A stretch of DNA of 64,000 bases from Achromobacter mucicolens (GTDB lineage Bacteria > Pseudomonadota > Gammaproteobacteria > Burkholderiales > Burkholderiaceae_B). The DNA is taken from assembly GCF_902859725.1 (NCBI RefSeq), contig NZ_CADIJP010000003.1, forward strand, positions 330,665 through 394,664, given 5' to 3'. Below, in pieces: positions 17,835 through 26,140 of the stretch (the first letter of the stretch is position 1; each line of letters opens with the position of its first letter). The notes under the pieces were generated by a model, which was not told the origin of the DNA, did no database searches, and worked only from the letters and a program-made list of their open reading frames with translations. The position numbers were made by a program, and so were the translations under genes.

Positions 17835-18989
17835 ATGTCCGCCTTTTCATTTCAGACCGTCCCCCACATTCTTGTCGAACCGGGCCTGGCTCGCCGCCTG
17901 GGCGCCCTGCTGCGCGAGCGCCACGCCGGCGCGCGCGCGGTGCTCGTCACCGACAACTTCCTGAACCGCAGCGGCGCGCTGCAACCGGCGCTGGACAGCC
18001 TGGCCGCCAGCGGCTGGCAGACGCTGGTGATCGACGATGTGGTCGCCGACCCGCCCGAAGCCGTCGTCCAGGCGGCCGCCGAACGCGCCCGTGCGTTCGA
18101 CGCCGACGTGGTGATCGGCTTTGGCGGCGGTTCGTCCATGGACGTGGCCAAGCTGGTGGCGTTGTTGTGCAAGAGCGATCAGCCGCTGGCCGCCATGTAC
18201 GGCGTCAACCAGGTGCAAGGCCAGCGCTTGCCGCTGATTCAGGTGCCGACAACGGCCGGCACAGGCTCGGAAGTCACGCCGATCTCGATCGTGACCACGG
18301 GCGCCACCACCAAGAGCGGCGTGGTCGCGCCGCAACTCTATGCCGACGCGGCCTTTCTGGATGCCGAACTGACGGTCGGCCTGCCGCCAGCGGCCACGGC
18401 CGCCACCGGCGTGGACGCAATGGTGCACGCCATCGAGGCCTACACCAGCAAACGCCTGAAGAATCCGCTGTCCGATCACCTGGCCATCCTGGCGTTGAAG
18501 CTGCTGTCCGCCAACCTGATCACCGTTTGCCGCGACGGCGCCAATCTGCAGGCGCGCTCGGACATGCTGCTGGGCGCGATGCTGGCCGGTCAGGCATTCG
18601 CCAATGCGCCCGTCGGTGGCGTGCACGCGCTGGCCTACCCCATCGGCGGCATATTCCATGTGCCGCATGGCCTGTCGAACGCGCTGGTGCTTCCCGCCGT
18701 GCTGCACTTCAATGCGCAGGCCGCGGCGCCTCTCTACGCGGAACTGGGGCGGGCGGTGGGCTTGCCGCCGGCCGCGGATGACGCCAGCGGCGCGGCCGCC
18801 TTCATCGCCTTCCTGGAAGACCTGATCCGCCAGGCCGAGTTGCCGAAGGGGCTGCGCGCCGTGGGCATCTCGGAAGCCGACTTGCCCACGCTGGCAAGCG
18901 CCGCCATGGCGCAGCAGCGCCTGTTGATGAACAACCCGCTGCCGATTGATGAGGCCCAGGCGCTGGACATTTACCGCGCCGCCTACTGA
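17835..18989 (+). CDS. iron-containing alcohol dehydrogenase family protein
   Basis: This 384-residue enzyme of the Fe-ADH family has the NAD-binding GFGGGSSMDVAK and the metal-site segments DAMVHAIEAYTS and GGVHALAYPIGGIFHVPHG, which supply the His ligands. It lies 4 bp after the ANTAR gene and is the last gene of the operon. Its presence suggests that the amide or its product carries an alcohol or aldehyde group, or that the enzyme handles a by-product; this is inference. The convergent neighbour ends 25 bp further on. Confidence 0.9.
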   Translation: MSAFSFQTVPHILVEPGLARRLGALLRERHAGARAVLVTDNFLNRSGALQPALDSLAASGWQTLVIDDVVADPPEAVVQAAAERARAFDADVVIGFGGGSSMDVAKLVALLCKSDQPLAAMYGVNQVQGQRLPLIQVPTTAGTGSEVTPISIVTTGATTKSGVVAPQLYADAAFLDAELTVGLPPAATAATGVDAMVHAIEAYTSKRLKNPLSDHLAILALKLLSANLITVCRDGANLQARSDMLLGAMLAGQAFANAPVGGVHALAYPIGGIFHVPHGLSNALVLPAVLHFNAQAAAPLYAELGRAVGLPPAADDASGAAAFIAFLEDLIRQAELPKGLRAVGISEADLPTLASAAMAQQRLLMNNPLPIDEAQALDIYRAAY

Positions 18990-19014
18990 ACTGCCTGCCG
19001 CGCGGCCCTTGACG

Positions 19015-20286
19015 TCATTTCAGCGCCTGGATGAGCACGAGCGCGAGCCACATGCCGAGCAGGCCGCCGGCCAGCCAGCGCCACCGGCCCATTCGGCGCC
19101 ACGCGGCCGCCCAGGCAGACGGGTCGCGGGAATGCGGTGCGCCGGCCGGGGCACCGCGGCGCTTGAGCGCGGTGCGCGCCGACTCGGCGATGCGGATGCC
19201 GTAGAGATACGCGCCGGTCAGGGATAGCGTGGTCAACAGTATTCCGAAAAAGCACCACAACGCCCGCACCGGCCAGCCGCCGAACGTGCCGAAATGGATG
19301 GGGTCGGCCGCCTCGCCGACGCGCTGGTGAACACTCATGTCCTGCCCGTCGTTGCGTCCCAGGATGGCGCCCGAGGCGATCTCCACGCCGATGACGTTGG
19401 CGCGCTCACGCAACAGCCATCCGTTTGCCTGCCCTTCCAACAGCAGCGCCTTCCCATTTGGGCTTGGCCGCACGCTGGAGATCTTCAGATCGGGCCACGC
19501 CGCCTGCGCGGCAGAAATCGCCCTGTCCACGTCCTGGGCGGCCAGCGGCGCGTGCGTGGCCGCGCCCTTGAGCTGCACGATCGCCGGCGGGAGCGGCGCC
19601 TTCGCCCCCAGTGATTCGACCAGATACCAAAAGGCGGTCAAGCCGATGAGCAACATGAACCCGAGGCTCCAGACGCCCGCCAGGCGATGCACGTCGCCCC
19701 ACGTCAGTCGCGGTTTGCCCTTGCGTGGCCAGGCCAGAAATCCGCGCCACCAACGCTTGTAGATGTAAAGACTGCTGACCACCATCAACAAGAGCGGAAT
19801 CGACAGAAGGGCGACCAATGGCACGCCATATTTCGGGGGCAGCATGAGGTTGCGATGCGTGTCCCGCAGCCATCGCTGCGCGCTCCACCACGACGATTGC
19901 CCGGTCACTTTCGCGGTATGCGGATTCACCCACACCCGCAACAACTCACCATTGTCCCGACGCATCAGCGCTTCGGCGGCAAAGCGCTCGCCGTGTGGCG
20001 CGGCCAGGCTGCGCAGGCGCAAACCAGGGTGCTCCCGCTGCGCAGCCGCCAGCATTTCTCCCCAACTGGCCTGGCGGTCCTGGGGTGTCACGCGCATGGC
20101 GGGTTCGATCAGCCAATCGATCTCGGTCGCCACCACCGCCAGCGTCCCCGTACAGAAAATGAAGCTGAGCAGAAGGCATAGATTCATGCCAATCCAGCTA
20201 TGCAGATCGAACCAAAGCCGGCGGGCGGACGAACGCGTCTTGGCTGCGGCAAGCGTGCCAGCGGAAGATTCAAGCGAAGACGGCAT
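19015..20286 (-). CDS. PepSY-associated membrane protein, siderophore-linked
   Basis: The ATG at 20286 gives 423 residues. The family is the PepSY_TM type (PiuB/FoxB relatives): an N-terminal helix (LCLLLSFIFCTGTLAVV), a large periplasmic loop, and further helices with conserved His-containing segments LWFDLHSWIGM, GDVHRLAGVWSL and DPIHFGTFGG. Members sit in the inner membrane beside TonB-dependent receptors and are thought to help reduce or release iron from siderophores. The gene diverges from the receptor at 20432 across a Fur-box-like sequence. Two upstream in-frame starts (20337 ATG, 20349 TTG) are possible; none has a strong ribosome binding site. Confidence 0.82.
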   Translation of the reverse strand: MPSSLESSAGTLAAAKTRSSARRLWFDLHSWIGMNLCLLLSFIFCTGTLAVVATEIDWLIEPAMRVTPQDRQASWGEMLAAAQREHPGLRLRSLAAPHGERFAAEALMRRDNGELLRVWVNPHTAKVTGQSSWWSAQRWLRDTHRNLMLPPKYGVPLVALLSIPLLLMVVSSLYIYKRWWRGFLAWPRKGKPRLTWGDVHRLAGVWSLGFMLLIGLTAFWYLVESLGAKAPLPPAIVQLKGAATHAPLAAQDVDRAISAAQAAWPDLKISSVRPSPNGKALLLEGQANGWLLRERANVIGVEIASGAILGRNDGQDMSVHQRVGEAADPIHFGTFGGWPVRALWCFFGILLTTLSLTGAYLYGIRIAESARTALKRRGAPAGAPHSRDPSAWAAAWRRMGRWRWLAGGLLGMWLALVLIQALK

Positions 20287-20372
20287 GGGACATGAACGTG
20301 ATGTAAAGCGACACAAGGACGAAATTTTCGGGCGCATTGCCGCGCCCAACGCGCATTGTAGTGCTTATAATT

Positions 20373-20391
20373 AATCGTTGTTATTCTCATT
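20373..20391. promoter_or_regulatory. Fur-box-like operator between divergent iron genes
   Basis: The complement reads AATGAGAATAACAACGATT, matching the 19-bp Fur consensus (AATGATAATNATTATCATT) at about 13 of 19 positions, with one half nearly perfect. It lies between the PepSY-type gene and the TonB-dependent receptor gene and could repress both when iron is plentiful. Confidence 0.6.
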
Positions 20392-20431
20392 CGCAAAGCG
20401 CGTTGATCATCGATCAAGCGTGCCGCCGCGC

Positions 20432-22570
20432 ATGCATACCCACCGCTTCTCCTGCGCCCGCCGTCCTTCCATGCCCTTGAATTCCTATTCGGCACTGGCC
20501 GCCGCCATCGTGCTGGCCGCCCCCTTTGCCGCTGTCGCTCAGACTGCCGATTCCCCCGTGCAACTGCCCGCCGTGCGCGTCACCGGCGACGATGACGCCG
20601 GCCAGGACGGACTCTTCAACCCGGTCGCGCCGCCCGCCGTCAACAAGTCGTCCGTTCCCCTGTCCAAGACGCCGCAGTCGATCACCGTCGTGCCCCGCTC
20701 GGTTCTGGACGCGCAGCAGGCGCAGACCCTGGCCGACGCGTTGCATAACGTGCCCGGTGTGGTCGCAAATCAGTTTGGCCGCCGCGGCTGGGACGACCTC
20801 ATCATCCGCGGCCAGGTCGCCTCGGATTCCCTGTTTCTGGACGGACTGCGCACGGCGGCAAGCAACCGCGTCGCCGAACAGCTGTTCGGTGTGGAGCAAG
20901 TGGAAGTGCTGAAGGGGCCGGCCTCGCTGCTTTACGGCCAGGTCCTTCCCGGGGGCCTGGTCAACATGGTCAGCAAGCGCCCGCGCGCCGAAACCTTCGC
21001 CGAAGCGGCCACCACGCTGGGCAGCCACGATTTCCGGCAGGCCACGCTGGACATGGGCACCCCGCTGTCGGACAACGGCAAGGCGGCGTTTCGCGTCAAT
21101 GGCCTGGCCATGAATTCGAATGACGAAACCGACCACGTGTGGTTCAAGAATCGATTCATCGCCCCGTCGCTGTCGCTGGATCTGGGTCCGCGCACGGATT
21201 TCACCATCCTGACCAGCTACCAGGAACGCCGCTACATCCGCCAGCAGGGACTGCCGATCGTCGGGACGGTCCAGTCCAACCCCAATGGCGCCATCCCCCG
21301 GGACCGCTTCACCGGCGAGCCCGGCCAGGACCCCTATCGCGGCTACCAGAGCCGCGTGGGTTACGCGCTGACGCACCGCTTCGACAATGGCTGGACGGTC
21401 AACCAGAACGCGCGTTGGCAGTCGTTCACGCTCAACGGCCAACTGGTCGCCAATGGCCTGCTGCGCGCCGACAATCGGACGCTGCGGCGCACCGCCACGG
21501 ACCAGCACTGGGACGGCGACACGATCACGCTGGACACCAACGCGCAGCGCAGATTCGAAACGGGATTCGGCGCCCACGACATCACGGTCGGCGTGGATTA
21601 CCTGCGCACCCGCGAAAACAGCCTGTCGTACAACTGCTCGGTGCGGGATCTGGACGTCTACCAGCCGGTTTACGGCAGCCCCATCAACTGCCCGGCCAAT
21701 CCGCGCACCGACAGCAGCACCACCGTGCGCGCGATCGGCGTGTATGCCCGCGATCAGATCGCCCTGGGCGAACGGTGGAACGCGGTCTTCGGCCTGCGCC
21801 ATGACACCGCCAGCACCTATTCGACCGACCATCTCACGCAAGCCCGCGAGGACAGCAGCGATAACGCCATCACCGGCTCGGGCGCGCTGATGTACGAGAT
21901 CCTGCCTGGCGTGCGGCCCTATATCAGCTACGCCACGTCGTTCTATCCCAACAGCGGCACCAACGTCGACGGCAACACCTTCAAGCCCGAAAGCGGCAGG
22001 CAATGGGAAGCCGGCGTGAAGATCGATCTTGACGACGGCGCCACCAGCATCACGGTGGCCGCGTTCGACCTGGAGCGGCGCAACGTCCTGCAGGCGGACC
22101 CGGTGAATGACGGCTACAGCATCGCGGTCGGCAAGCAGCGCACACGCGGCGCGGAACTGGGGTGGGCGTCGGACCTGGGCAATGGCCTGAGCCTCATGGG
22201 CGGCTACGCCTATCTATCGGCCGTGGTCGTGGACGATGGCGGCCAAGTGCCCTCCACCAACAACACCCGGCTCAACAGCGTGCCGCGGCACAGCTTCAAC
22301 GTGACGGCGCGCTATCGGATGCAGGGCAGCCTGGCCGGCTGGGAGCTGACGGGCGGCCTTCGTGCAGAAGGAAGCCGCTATACCTACGGCTACGACATTC
22401 CCGGATATCTGGTGGCCGATGCGGGCGTGGCCTATGACGCGGGGCGTTGGCGGGCGGCCCTGACCATGAACAACCTGTTCGACAAACAGTATTACGCGGG
22501 CGGCGTGCGCAACGCCGTCGCGCTGGGGGATGGACGCACCACGTTGGTCAGCCTGGCCTTGCGCTACTGA
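20432..22570 (+). CDS. TonB-dependent siderophore receptor
   Basis: The ATG at 20432 gives 712 residues with a signal peptide (AAAIVLAAPFAAVAQ). A frame extension to 20378 would start inside the Fur box and was rejected. After the signal comes a TonB-box-like QLPAVRVTG, then a plug with KTPQSITVVPRSVLDAQQAQ and VPGVVANQFGRRGWDDLIIR, and then a 22-strand-type barrel ending LVSLALRY. The order and motifs match ferrioxamine/ferrichrome-type receptors (FoxA/FhuA group), but the siderophore cannot be named. A Cys pair in SYNCSVRD and PINCPANP could form an external loop disulphide. Confidence 0.9.
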   Translation: MHTHRFSCARRPSMPLNSYSALAAAIVLAAPFAAVAQTADSPVQLPAVRVTGDDDAGQDGLFNPVAPPAVNKSSVPLSKTPQSITVVPRSVLDAQQAQTLADALHNVPGVVANQFGRRGWDDLIIRGQVASDSLFLDGLRTAASNRVAEQLFGVEQVEVLKGPASLLYGQVLPGGLVNMVSKRPRAETFAEAATTLGSHDFRQATLDMGTPLSDNGKAAFRVNGLAMNSNDETDHVWFKNRFIAPSLSLDLGPRTDFTILTSYQERRYIRQQGLPIVGTVQSNPNGAIPRDRFTGEPGQDPYRGYQSRVGYALTHRFDNGWTVNQNARWQSFTLNGQLVANGLLRADNRTLRRTATDQHWDGDTITLDTNAQRRFETGFGAHDITVGVDYLRTRENSLSYNCSVRDLDVYQPVYGSPINCPANPRTDSSTTVRAIGVYARDQIALGERWNAVFGLRHDTASTYSTDHLTQAREDSSDNAITGSGALMYEILPGVRPYISYATSFYPNSGTNVDGNTFKPESGRQWEAGVKIDLDDGATSITVAAFDLERRNVLQADPVNDGYSIAVGKQRTRGAELGWASDLGNGLSLMGGYAYLSAVVVDDGGQVPSTNNTRLNSVPRHSFNVTARYRMQGSLAGWELTGGLRAEGSRYTYGYDIPGYLVADAGVAYDAGRWRAALTMNNLFDKQYYAGGVRNAVALGDGRTTLVSLALRY

Positions 22571-22749
22571 AGCGACGCCCCTGCCGGCAAGGGAACGACC
22601 GACCGAAGAATAGCGTAGTCGCCACCGAAAGGCCCAAAGCGGTCTGCCCGTTCTACCGCATGTGGCGGGTATCAACGTACCGCGTTCCTCATAGACTCCC
22701 CGTTCAAGTCCGGCCTGCGGCCGGGCGCCTCTTGAATGCGGAGCCACTC

Positions 22750-23964
22750 ATGACAGCACCTCGGGCGGGTCTCAGACCCGCCGACTTCCTATCCCCCACC
22801 GTCGCAGCCCTGATCTCGGTCCTGGTGAACTACGGCGGCACCTTCGTCCTGGTGTTCCAGGCGGCCGAGCTGGCCCGGTTGTCGCCGGCGCAAACCACCT
22901 CCTGGGTATGGGCGGTTTCCGTCGGGGTGGGCGTGACCGGCGCGCTGCTGAGCTGGCGCTACAAGGCGCCGATCATCACGGCGTGGTCCACGCCCGGCGT
23001 CGCGTTCCTGGCAACCGTCATGCCATTCACGCCTTATGGCGAAGTCATCGGCGCGTACATGCTTTCGGCGATGGGCTTCATCGCGCTGGGGCTGTCGGGC
23101 GCTTTTGAAAAGCTTGTGCGCAGGATCCCGGGCGGCATTGCCGCCGGCCTGCTGGCGGGCATCCTGCTGCAGTTCGGCGTCAATGCCTTCGGCGGCGCCA
23201 GCGCCGACCCCCTGCTGGTGATCGTGCTGGTGATCTCCTACGCGCTGCTCAAGCGCTTTACCTCGCGCTTTGCCGTGGTCGGCATCCTGGCCATCGGTCT
23301 CGGACTGCTCATCGTGCAAGGCCGCATCGACTTCTCGGCCGTCCATCTGCGCCTGGCGGCGCCCGTGTTCGAAATGCCCAGCTTCTCGTTGCAGGCCTTG
23401 CTGGGCGTCGCGCTGCCCCTTTTCATCATCACACTCACGGGCCAGTACATGCCCGGCATGCTGGTGCTGCGCAACGACGGCTACCGGACCAGCGCGAATC
23501 CGATCCTGACCGTGACGGGGCTGGGTTCGCTCGTCATGGCGCCCTTTGGCGCGCACGCGTTCAATGTCGCGGCGATCACCGCGGCCATCTGCACCGGCAA
23601 GGATGCCCATGAAGATCCCGCCAAGCGATACATCGCAGGTCTGGCCTGCGGCGTGTTCTACATTCTGGTGGGCACGTTCGGCGTCACGTTGGCGACGCTG
23701 TTCATGGTGCTGCCCAAGGCCTTCATCACCACGCTGGCCGGGCTTGCGCTGCTTGGCGCCATCGGCGGCAGCCTGGCCAACGCCATGGCCGACGCACGCA
23801 CCCGGGAAACGGCGCTCATCACGTTCCTGGCCACCGCCGCAAACGTGACCTTGCTGGGCGTGGGCGGCGCATTCTGGGGACTGGTGGCCGGCCTGACCGC
23901 GCACCTGCTGATGCATGGCGGCCGGGCCTTCATTCTGACCCGTGAAGGCCGGTCAGGCGCTTGA
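22750..23964 (+). CDS. benE: BenE family benzoate/proton symporter-like transporter
   Basis: The ATG at 22750, preceded by GGAG, gives 404 residues with about 12 hydrophobic segments. Motifs ITAWSTPGVAFLAT, GGIAAGLLAGILLQFGVNAF and APFGAHAFNVAAITAAICTG are typical of BenE, which imports benzoate with a proton. No benzoate degradation genes are visible in the window, so the substrate is uncertain. The 3' end overlaps the convergent regulator gene by 12 bp. An in-frame extension upstream to 22447 runs inside the receptor gene and was rejected. Confidence 0.88.
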   Translation: MTAPRAGLRPADFLSPTVAALISVLVNYGGTFVLVFQAAELARLSPAQTTSWVWAVSVGVGVTGALLSWRYKAPIITAWSTPGVAFLATVMPFTPYGEVIGAYMLSAMGFIALGLSGAFEKLVRRIPGGIAAGLLAGILLQFGVNAFGGASADPLLVIVLVISYALLKRFTSRFAVVGILAIGLGLLIVQGRIDFSAVHLRLAAPVFEMPSFSLQALLGVALPLFIITLTGQYMPGMLVLRNDGYRTSANPILTVTGLGSLVMAPFGAHAFNVAAITAAICTGKDAHEDPAKRYIAGLACGVFYILVGTFGVTLATLFMVLPKAFITTLAGLALLGAIGGSLANAMADARTRETALITFLATAANVTLLGVGGAFWGLVAGLTAHLLMHGGRAFILTREGRSGA

Positions 23965-25449
23965 CAACGCGTTCGCCAGACGCAGCACGGCGTCCTCGAT
24001 CTCGTAGGCCGTCAGCGACGCGTAGCCCAACAGCCAGCCGGGCTGCTTGAACTCGCCGGCATACAGCCGGCTCAGTCCGGGCAGGCGCAGACCGGCGCGC
24101 TCTGCCAGACGGAGGGTCTTTTCCTCGGTCCAGCCCGGCTGGAGCAGGCATGGAATCTGCAAGCCGCCCGGCGGACGCACGGCCTGCACGACGCCGCCCA
24201 GCCGCTTTACCAGCGACGCCAGCAGCACTTCGCGGCGTCCCGCGTACAGCTTGCGCATCGCCCGCACGTGCGTATGGTAATGACCGTCTTCCATGAAACG
24301 GGCCAGCGTCAGTTGCAGTATCTGCGGGGTGTGCCCGTCCATGATGCTGCGCGCCCGTGAAAAGGCGTCGACCAGTTCCAGCGGCAGCGCCATGTATCCC
24401 ATCCGGAGGCCGGGATACAGCGTCTTGCTGAAGGTGCCCAGGTACAAGGTGCGTTGATGCCGGTCCAGGCCCTGCACACAAGCGGTCGGCAACCCGTCGT
24501 AGTGGAATTCGCTGTCGTAGTCGTCCTCGATGATCCACTTGCCATGGCTTGCGGCCCAACCGATCAGCGCCAGCCTGCGTTCCAGCGATAACGTCACACC
24601 GGTCGGATACTGGTGCGACGGCGTCACGTAGACGCAACTGGCGCCGCTGCGGTCCGCGTGCAAGAGGTCCGTGCGTATGCCCTGCGCATCGACGTCGATG
24701 GGTACGATCCGCGTCTCCGCGGCTTCGAACGCCTTGCGAGCGCCGAAGTAGCCGGGATTCTCCATGAGGATGGGCTTGTCTGCGTCCGCCAGCAGTTGCG
24801 CGCACAGAAAGAGCGCTTGCCGGGTGCTGCTCAGCACCAGCACCTGCTCAGGCAACACCTTGGCGCCACGCTCCAGGTTCAGGTAGGCCGCGATCGCGCG
24901 GCGCAGCGGTTCTGCGCCCTGCGGGTCGCCATGCAGCAGCACGTGGGCGCGGCTGTCCTTCATGACCTGGCGCTGCAGGCGCTCCCAGACACCGGTGGGA
25001 AACGTGCGCGTCTCGGGCAGTCCGGTGGCGAACGCCCTGATGACCTGCTGATCGGAAACGCCGCCGCTCTCCAGGATCGCCCGCCCGCGCCGGCTCAGGC
25101 CTGTCCCGGGCTGCGCCGCGCCCGGCTTGCGCTCCGGCGTTGCCCGCTTGCGCGTCGCGCCCCGGAGCTCGATGCCCACCGTCTCGGACACATAGCTGCC
25201 CGAACCCTCGCGGCGCACGATGTAACCGTCGCGGTGCAGCTGCACATAGGCATTCTCGACGGTGTCGCGCGACACGCCCAGCGACTTGGCCAGGCCGCGC
25301 GTCGCGGGCAGCTTGACCCCCGGGCCCAGCGCGCCGTCCAGGATCAGCGCGCGCAGCGCCCGCTGGATGCGCTGATGCAGGTCCAATCGCTGGAGCGCCG
25401 CCTCGCTCATCCGAATCTTGAGCGTGTCCAGCTGAAATGTCGTTGCCAT
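23953..25449 (-). CDS. MocR-type (GntR + aminotransferase domain) transcriptional regulator
   Basis: The ATG at 25449 gives 498 residues. An N-terminal GntR winged helix (LPATRGLAKSLGVSRDTVEN, residues about 50-70) is joined to a fold I aminotransferase domain with the PLP Lys in GTFSKTLYPGLRMGY. MocR regulators such as PdxR and GabR use PLP or its adducts to control vitamin B6 or amino acid genes. It converges with benE; control of benE is possible but not shown. The neighbouring gene upstream on the same strand ends 28 bp before its start. Confidence 0.9.
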   Translation of the reverse strand: MATTFQLDTLKIRMSEAALQRLDLHQRIQRALRALILDGALGPGVKLPATRGLAKSLGVSRDTVENAYVQLHRDGYIVRREGSGSYVSETVGIELRGATRKRATPERKPGAAQPGTGLSRRGRAILESGGVSDQQVIRAFATGLPETRTFPTGVWERLQRQVMKDSRAHVLLHGDPQGAEPLRRAIAAYLNLERGAKVLPEQVLVLSSTRQALFLCAQLLADADKPILMENPGYFGARKAFEAAETRIVPIDVDAQGIRTDLLHADRSGASCVYVTPSHQYPTGVTLSLERRLALIGWAASHGKWIIEDDYDSEFHYDGLPTACVQGLDRHQRTLYLGTFSKTLYPGLRMGYMALPLELVDAFSRARSIMDGHTPQILQLTLARFMEDGHYHTHVRAMRKLYAGRREVLLASLVKRLGGVVQAVRPPGGLQIPCLLQPGWTEEKTLRLAERAGLRLPGLSRLYAGEFKQPGWLLGYASLTAYEIEDAVLRLANALSSA

Positions 25450-25477
25450 GGGGTCGCGTAACGGTCTGCCGCCGCCC

Positions 25478-26086
25478 TCAGCCCCGCTTGCCAAACAGCA
25501 GGGCCAGGCCGAACACCGCGCCAAGCCCGCCCACCACCGCCAGCGAGATCGACGGTTCGCGCAGGTTCAGCGCCATGATGGCCGAGCCCGCGCCCAGGGC
25601 CGTGATCACGCCGCCCACCAGACGCCCGCCCGTCGATCCGTAGAAATGCGTGCGGCGCGCGGCCGCCGTGCCCGCCGGCTGCCGCGCCTGCCACGCGGCC
25701 AGCGCCGCTTCAAATTCGCGCAGCAGCTTTTCGCGGCTGGGCAGGTCCGCCGGGCTGACCAGCAGCGTGGGAAGGCCGGGGCGGACCAGTTTCAGGTAGT
25801 CGTCCGTGCCCCAACTGCTCAGGTCGGCAAAGGCGATGGGCGACCGGCGCGAAAACTCCAGGCCATCCGGCGTCACCCTGACGGCGTTGCGCGTGGGAAA
25901 GCCCTTGAACGCCACCAGCGGCGGCACCAGCAGGCCCAGCACGGCCAGCGCCGCGCCCAACCCGATCGGCCCCCGGTTCAGCACCACCAGCATGAAGCTG
26001 CCCGCCGCCAGCACGAACGCCAACGGCACCGACAACTGATGCCATCGCGTGTACACCGCCGCCTGGATCCCTTCACTGCTTTTCAT
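25478..26086 (-). CDS. four-helix membrane protein; candidate immunity protein for the VasX-like effector
   Basis: I do not recognise a named family. The 202-residue protein has two helices near the N-terminus (VPLAFVLAAGSFMLVVL and ALAVLGLLVPPLVAF), a soluble middle of about 80 residues with VRVTPDGLEFSRRSPIAFAD, and two C-terminal helices (LVGGVITALGAGSAIMAL and AVVGGLGAVFGLALLFG). It lies 54 bp downstream of the VasX-like effector gene on the same strand. VasX immunity (TsiV2) is also a small inner-membrane protein encoded just after the effector. The immunity role is therefore an inference from position and topology. Confidence 0.65.
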   Translation of the reverse strand: MKSSEGIQAAVYTRWHQLSVPLAFVLAAGSFMLVVLNRGPIGLGAALAVLGLLVPPLVAFKGFPTRNAVRVTPDGLEFSRRSPIAFADLSSWGTDDYLKLVRPGLPTLLVSPADLPSREKLLREFEAALAAWQARQPAGTAAARRTHFYGSTGGRLVGGVITALGAGSAIMALNLREPSISLAVVGGLGAVFGLALLFGKRG

Positions 26087-26140
26087 GCTTGCCGCCCATG
26101 CTGGTCTGTCGTTTGCGAAATCATCCGGCGGATCGCCGGC

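Noticed and set aside
22710-22724. CCGGCC-TGC-GGCCGG hairpin before benE as a terminator
   Set aside because: No T-run follows; could be chance in GC-rich DNA.
22447-22749. Upstream extension of benE into the receptor gene
   Set aside because: Overlaps the coding end of the receptor; the ATG at 22750 has a good ribosome binding site and BenE-like N-terminus.
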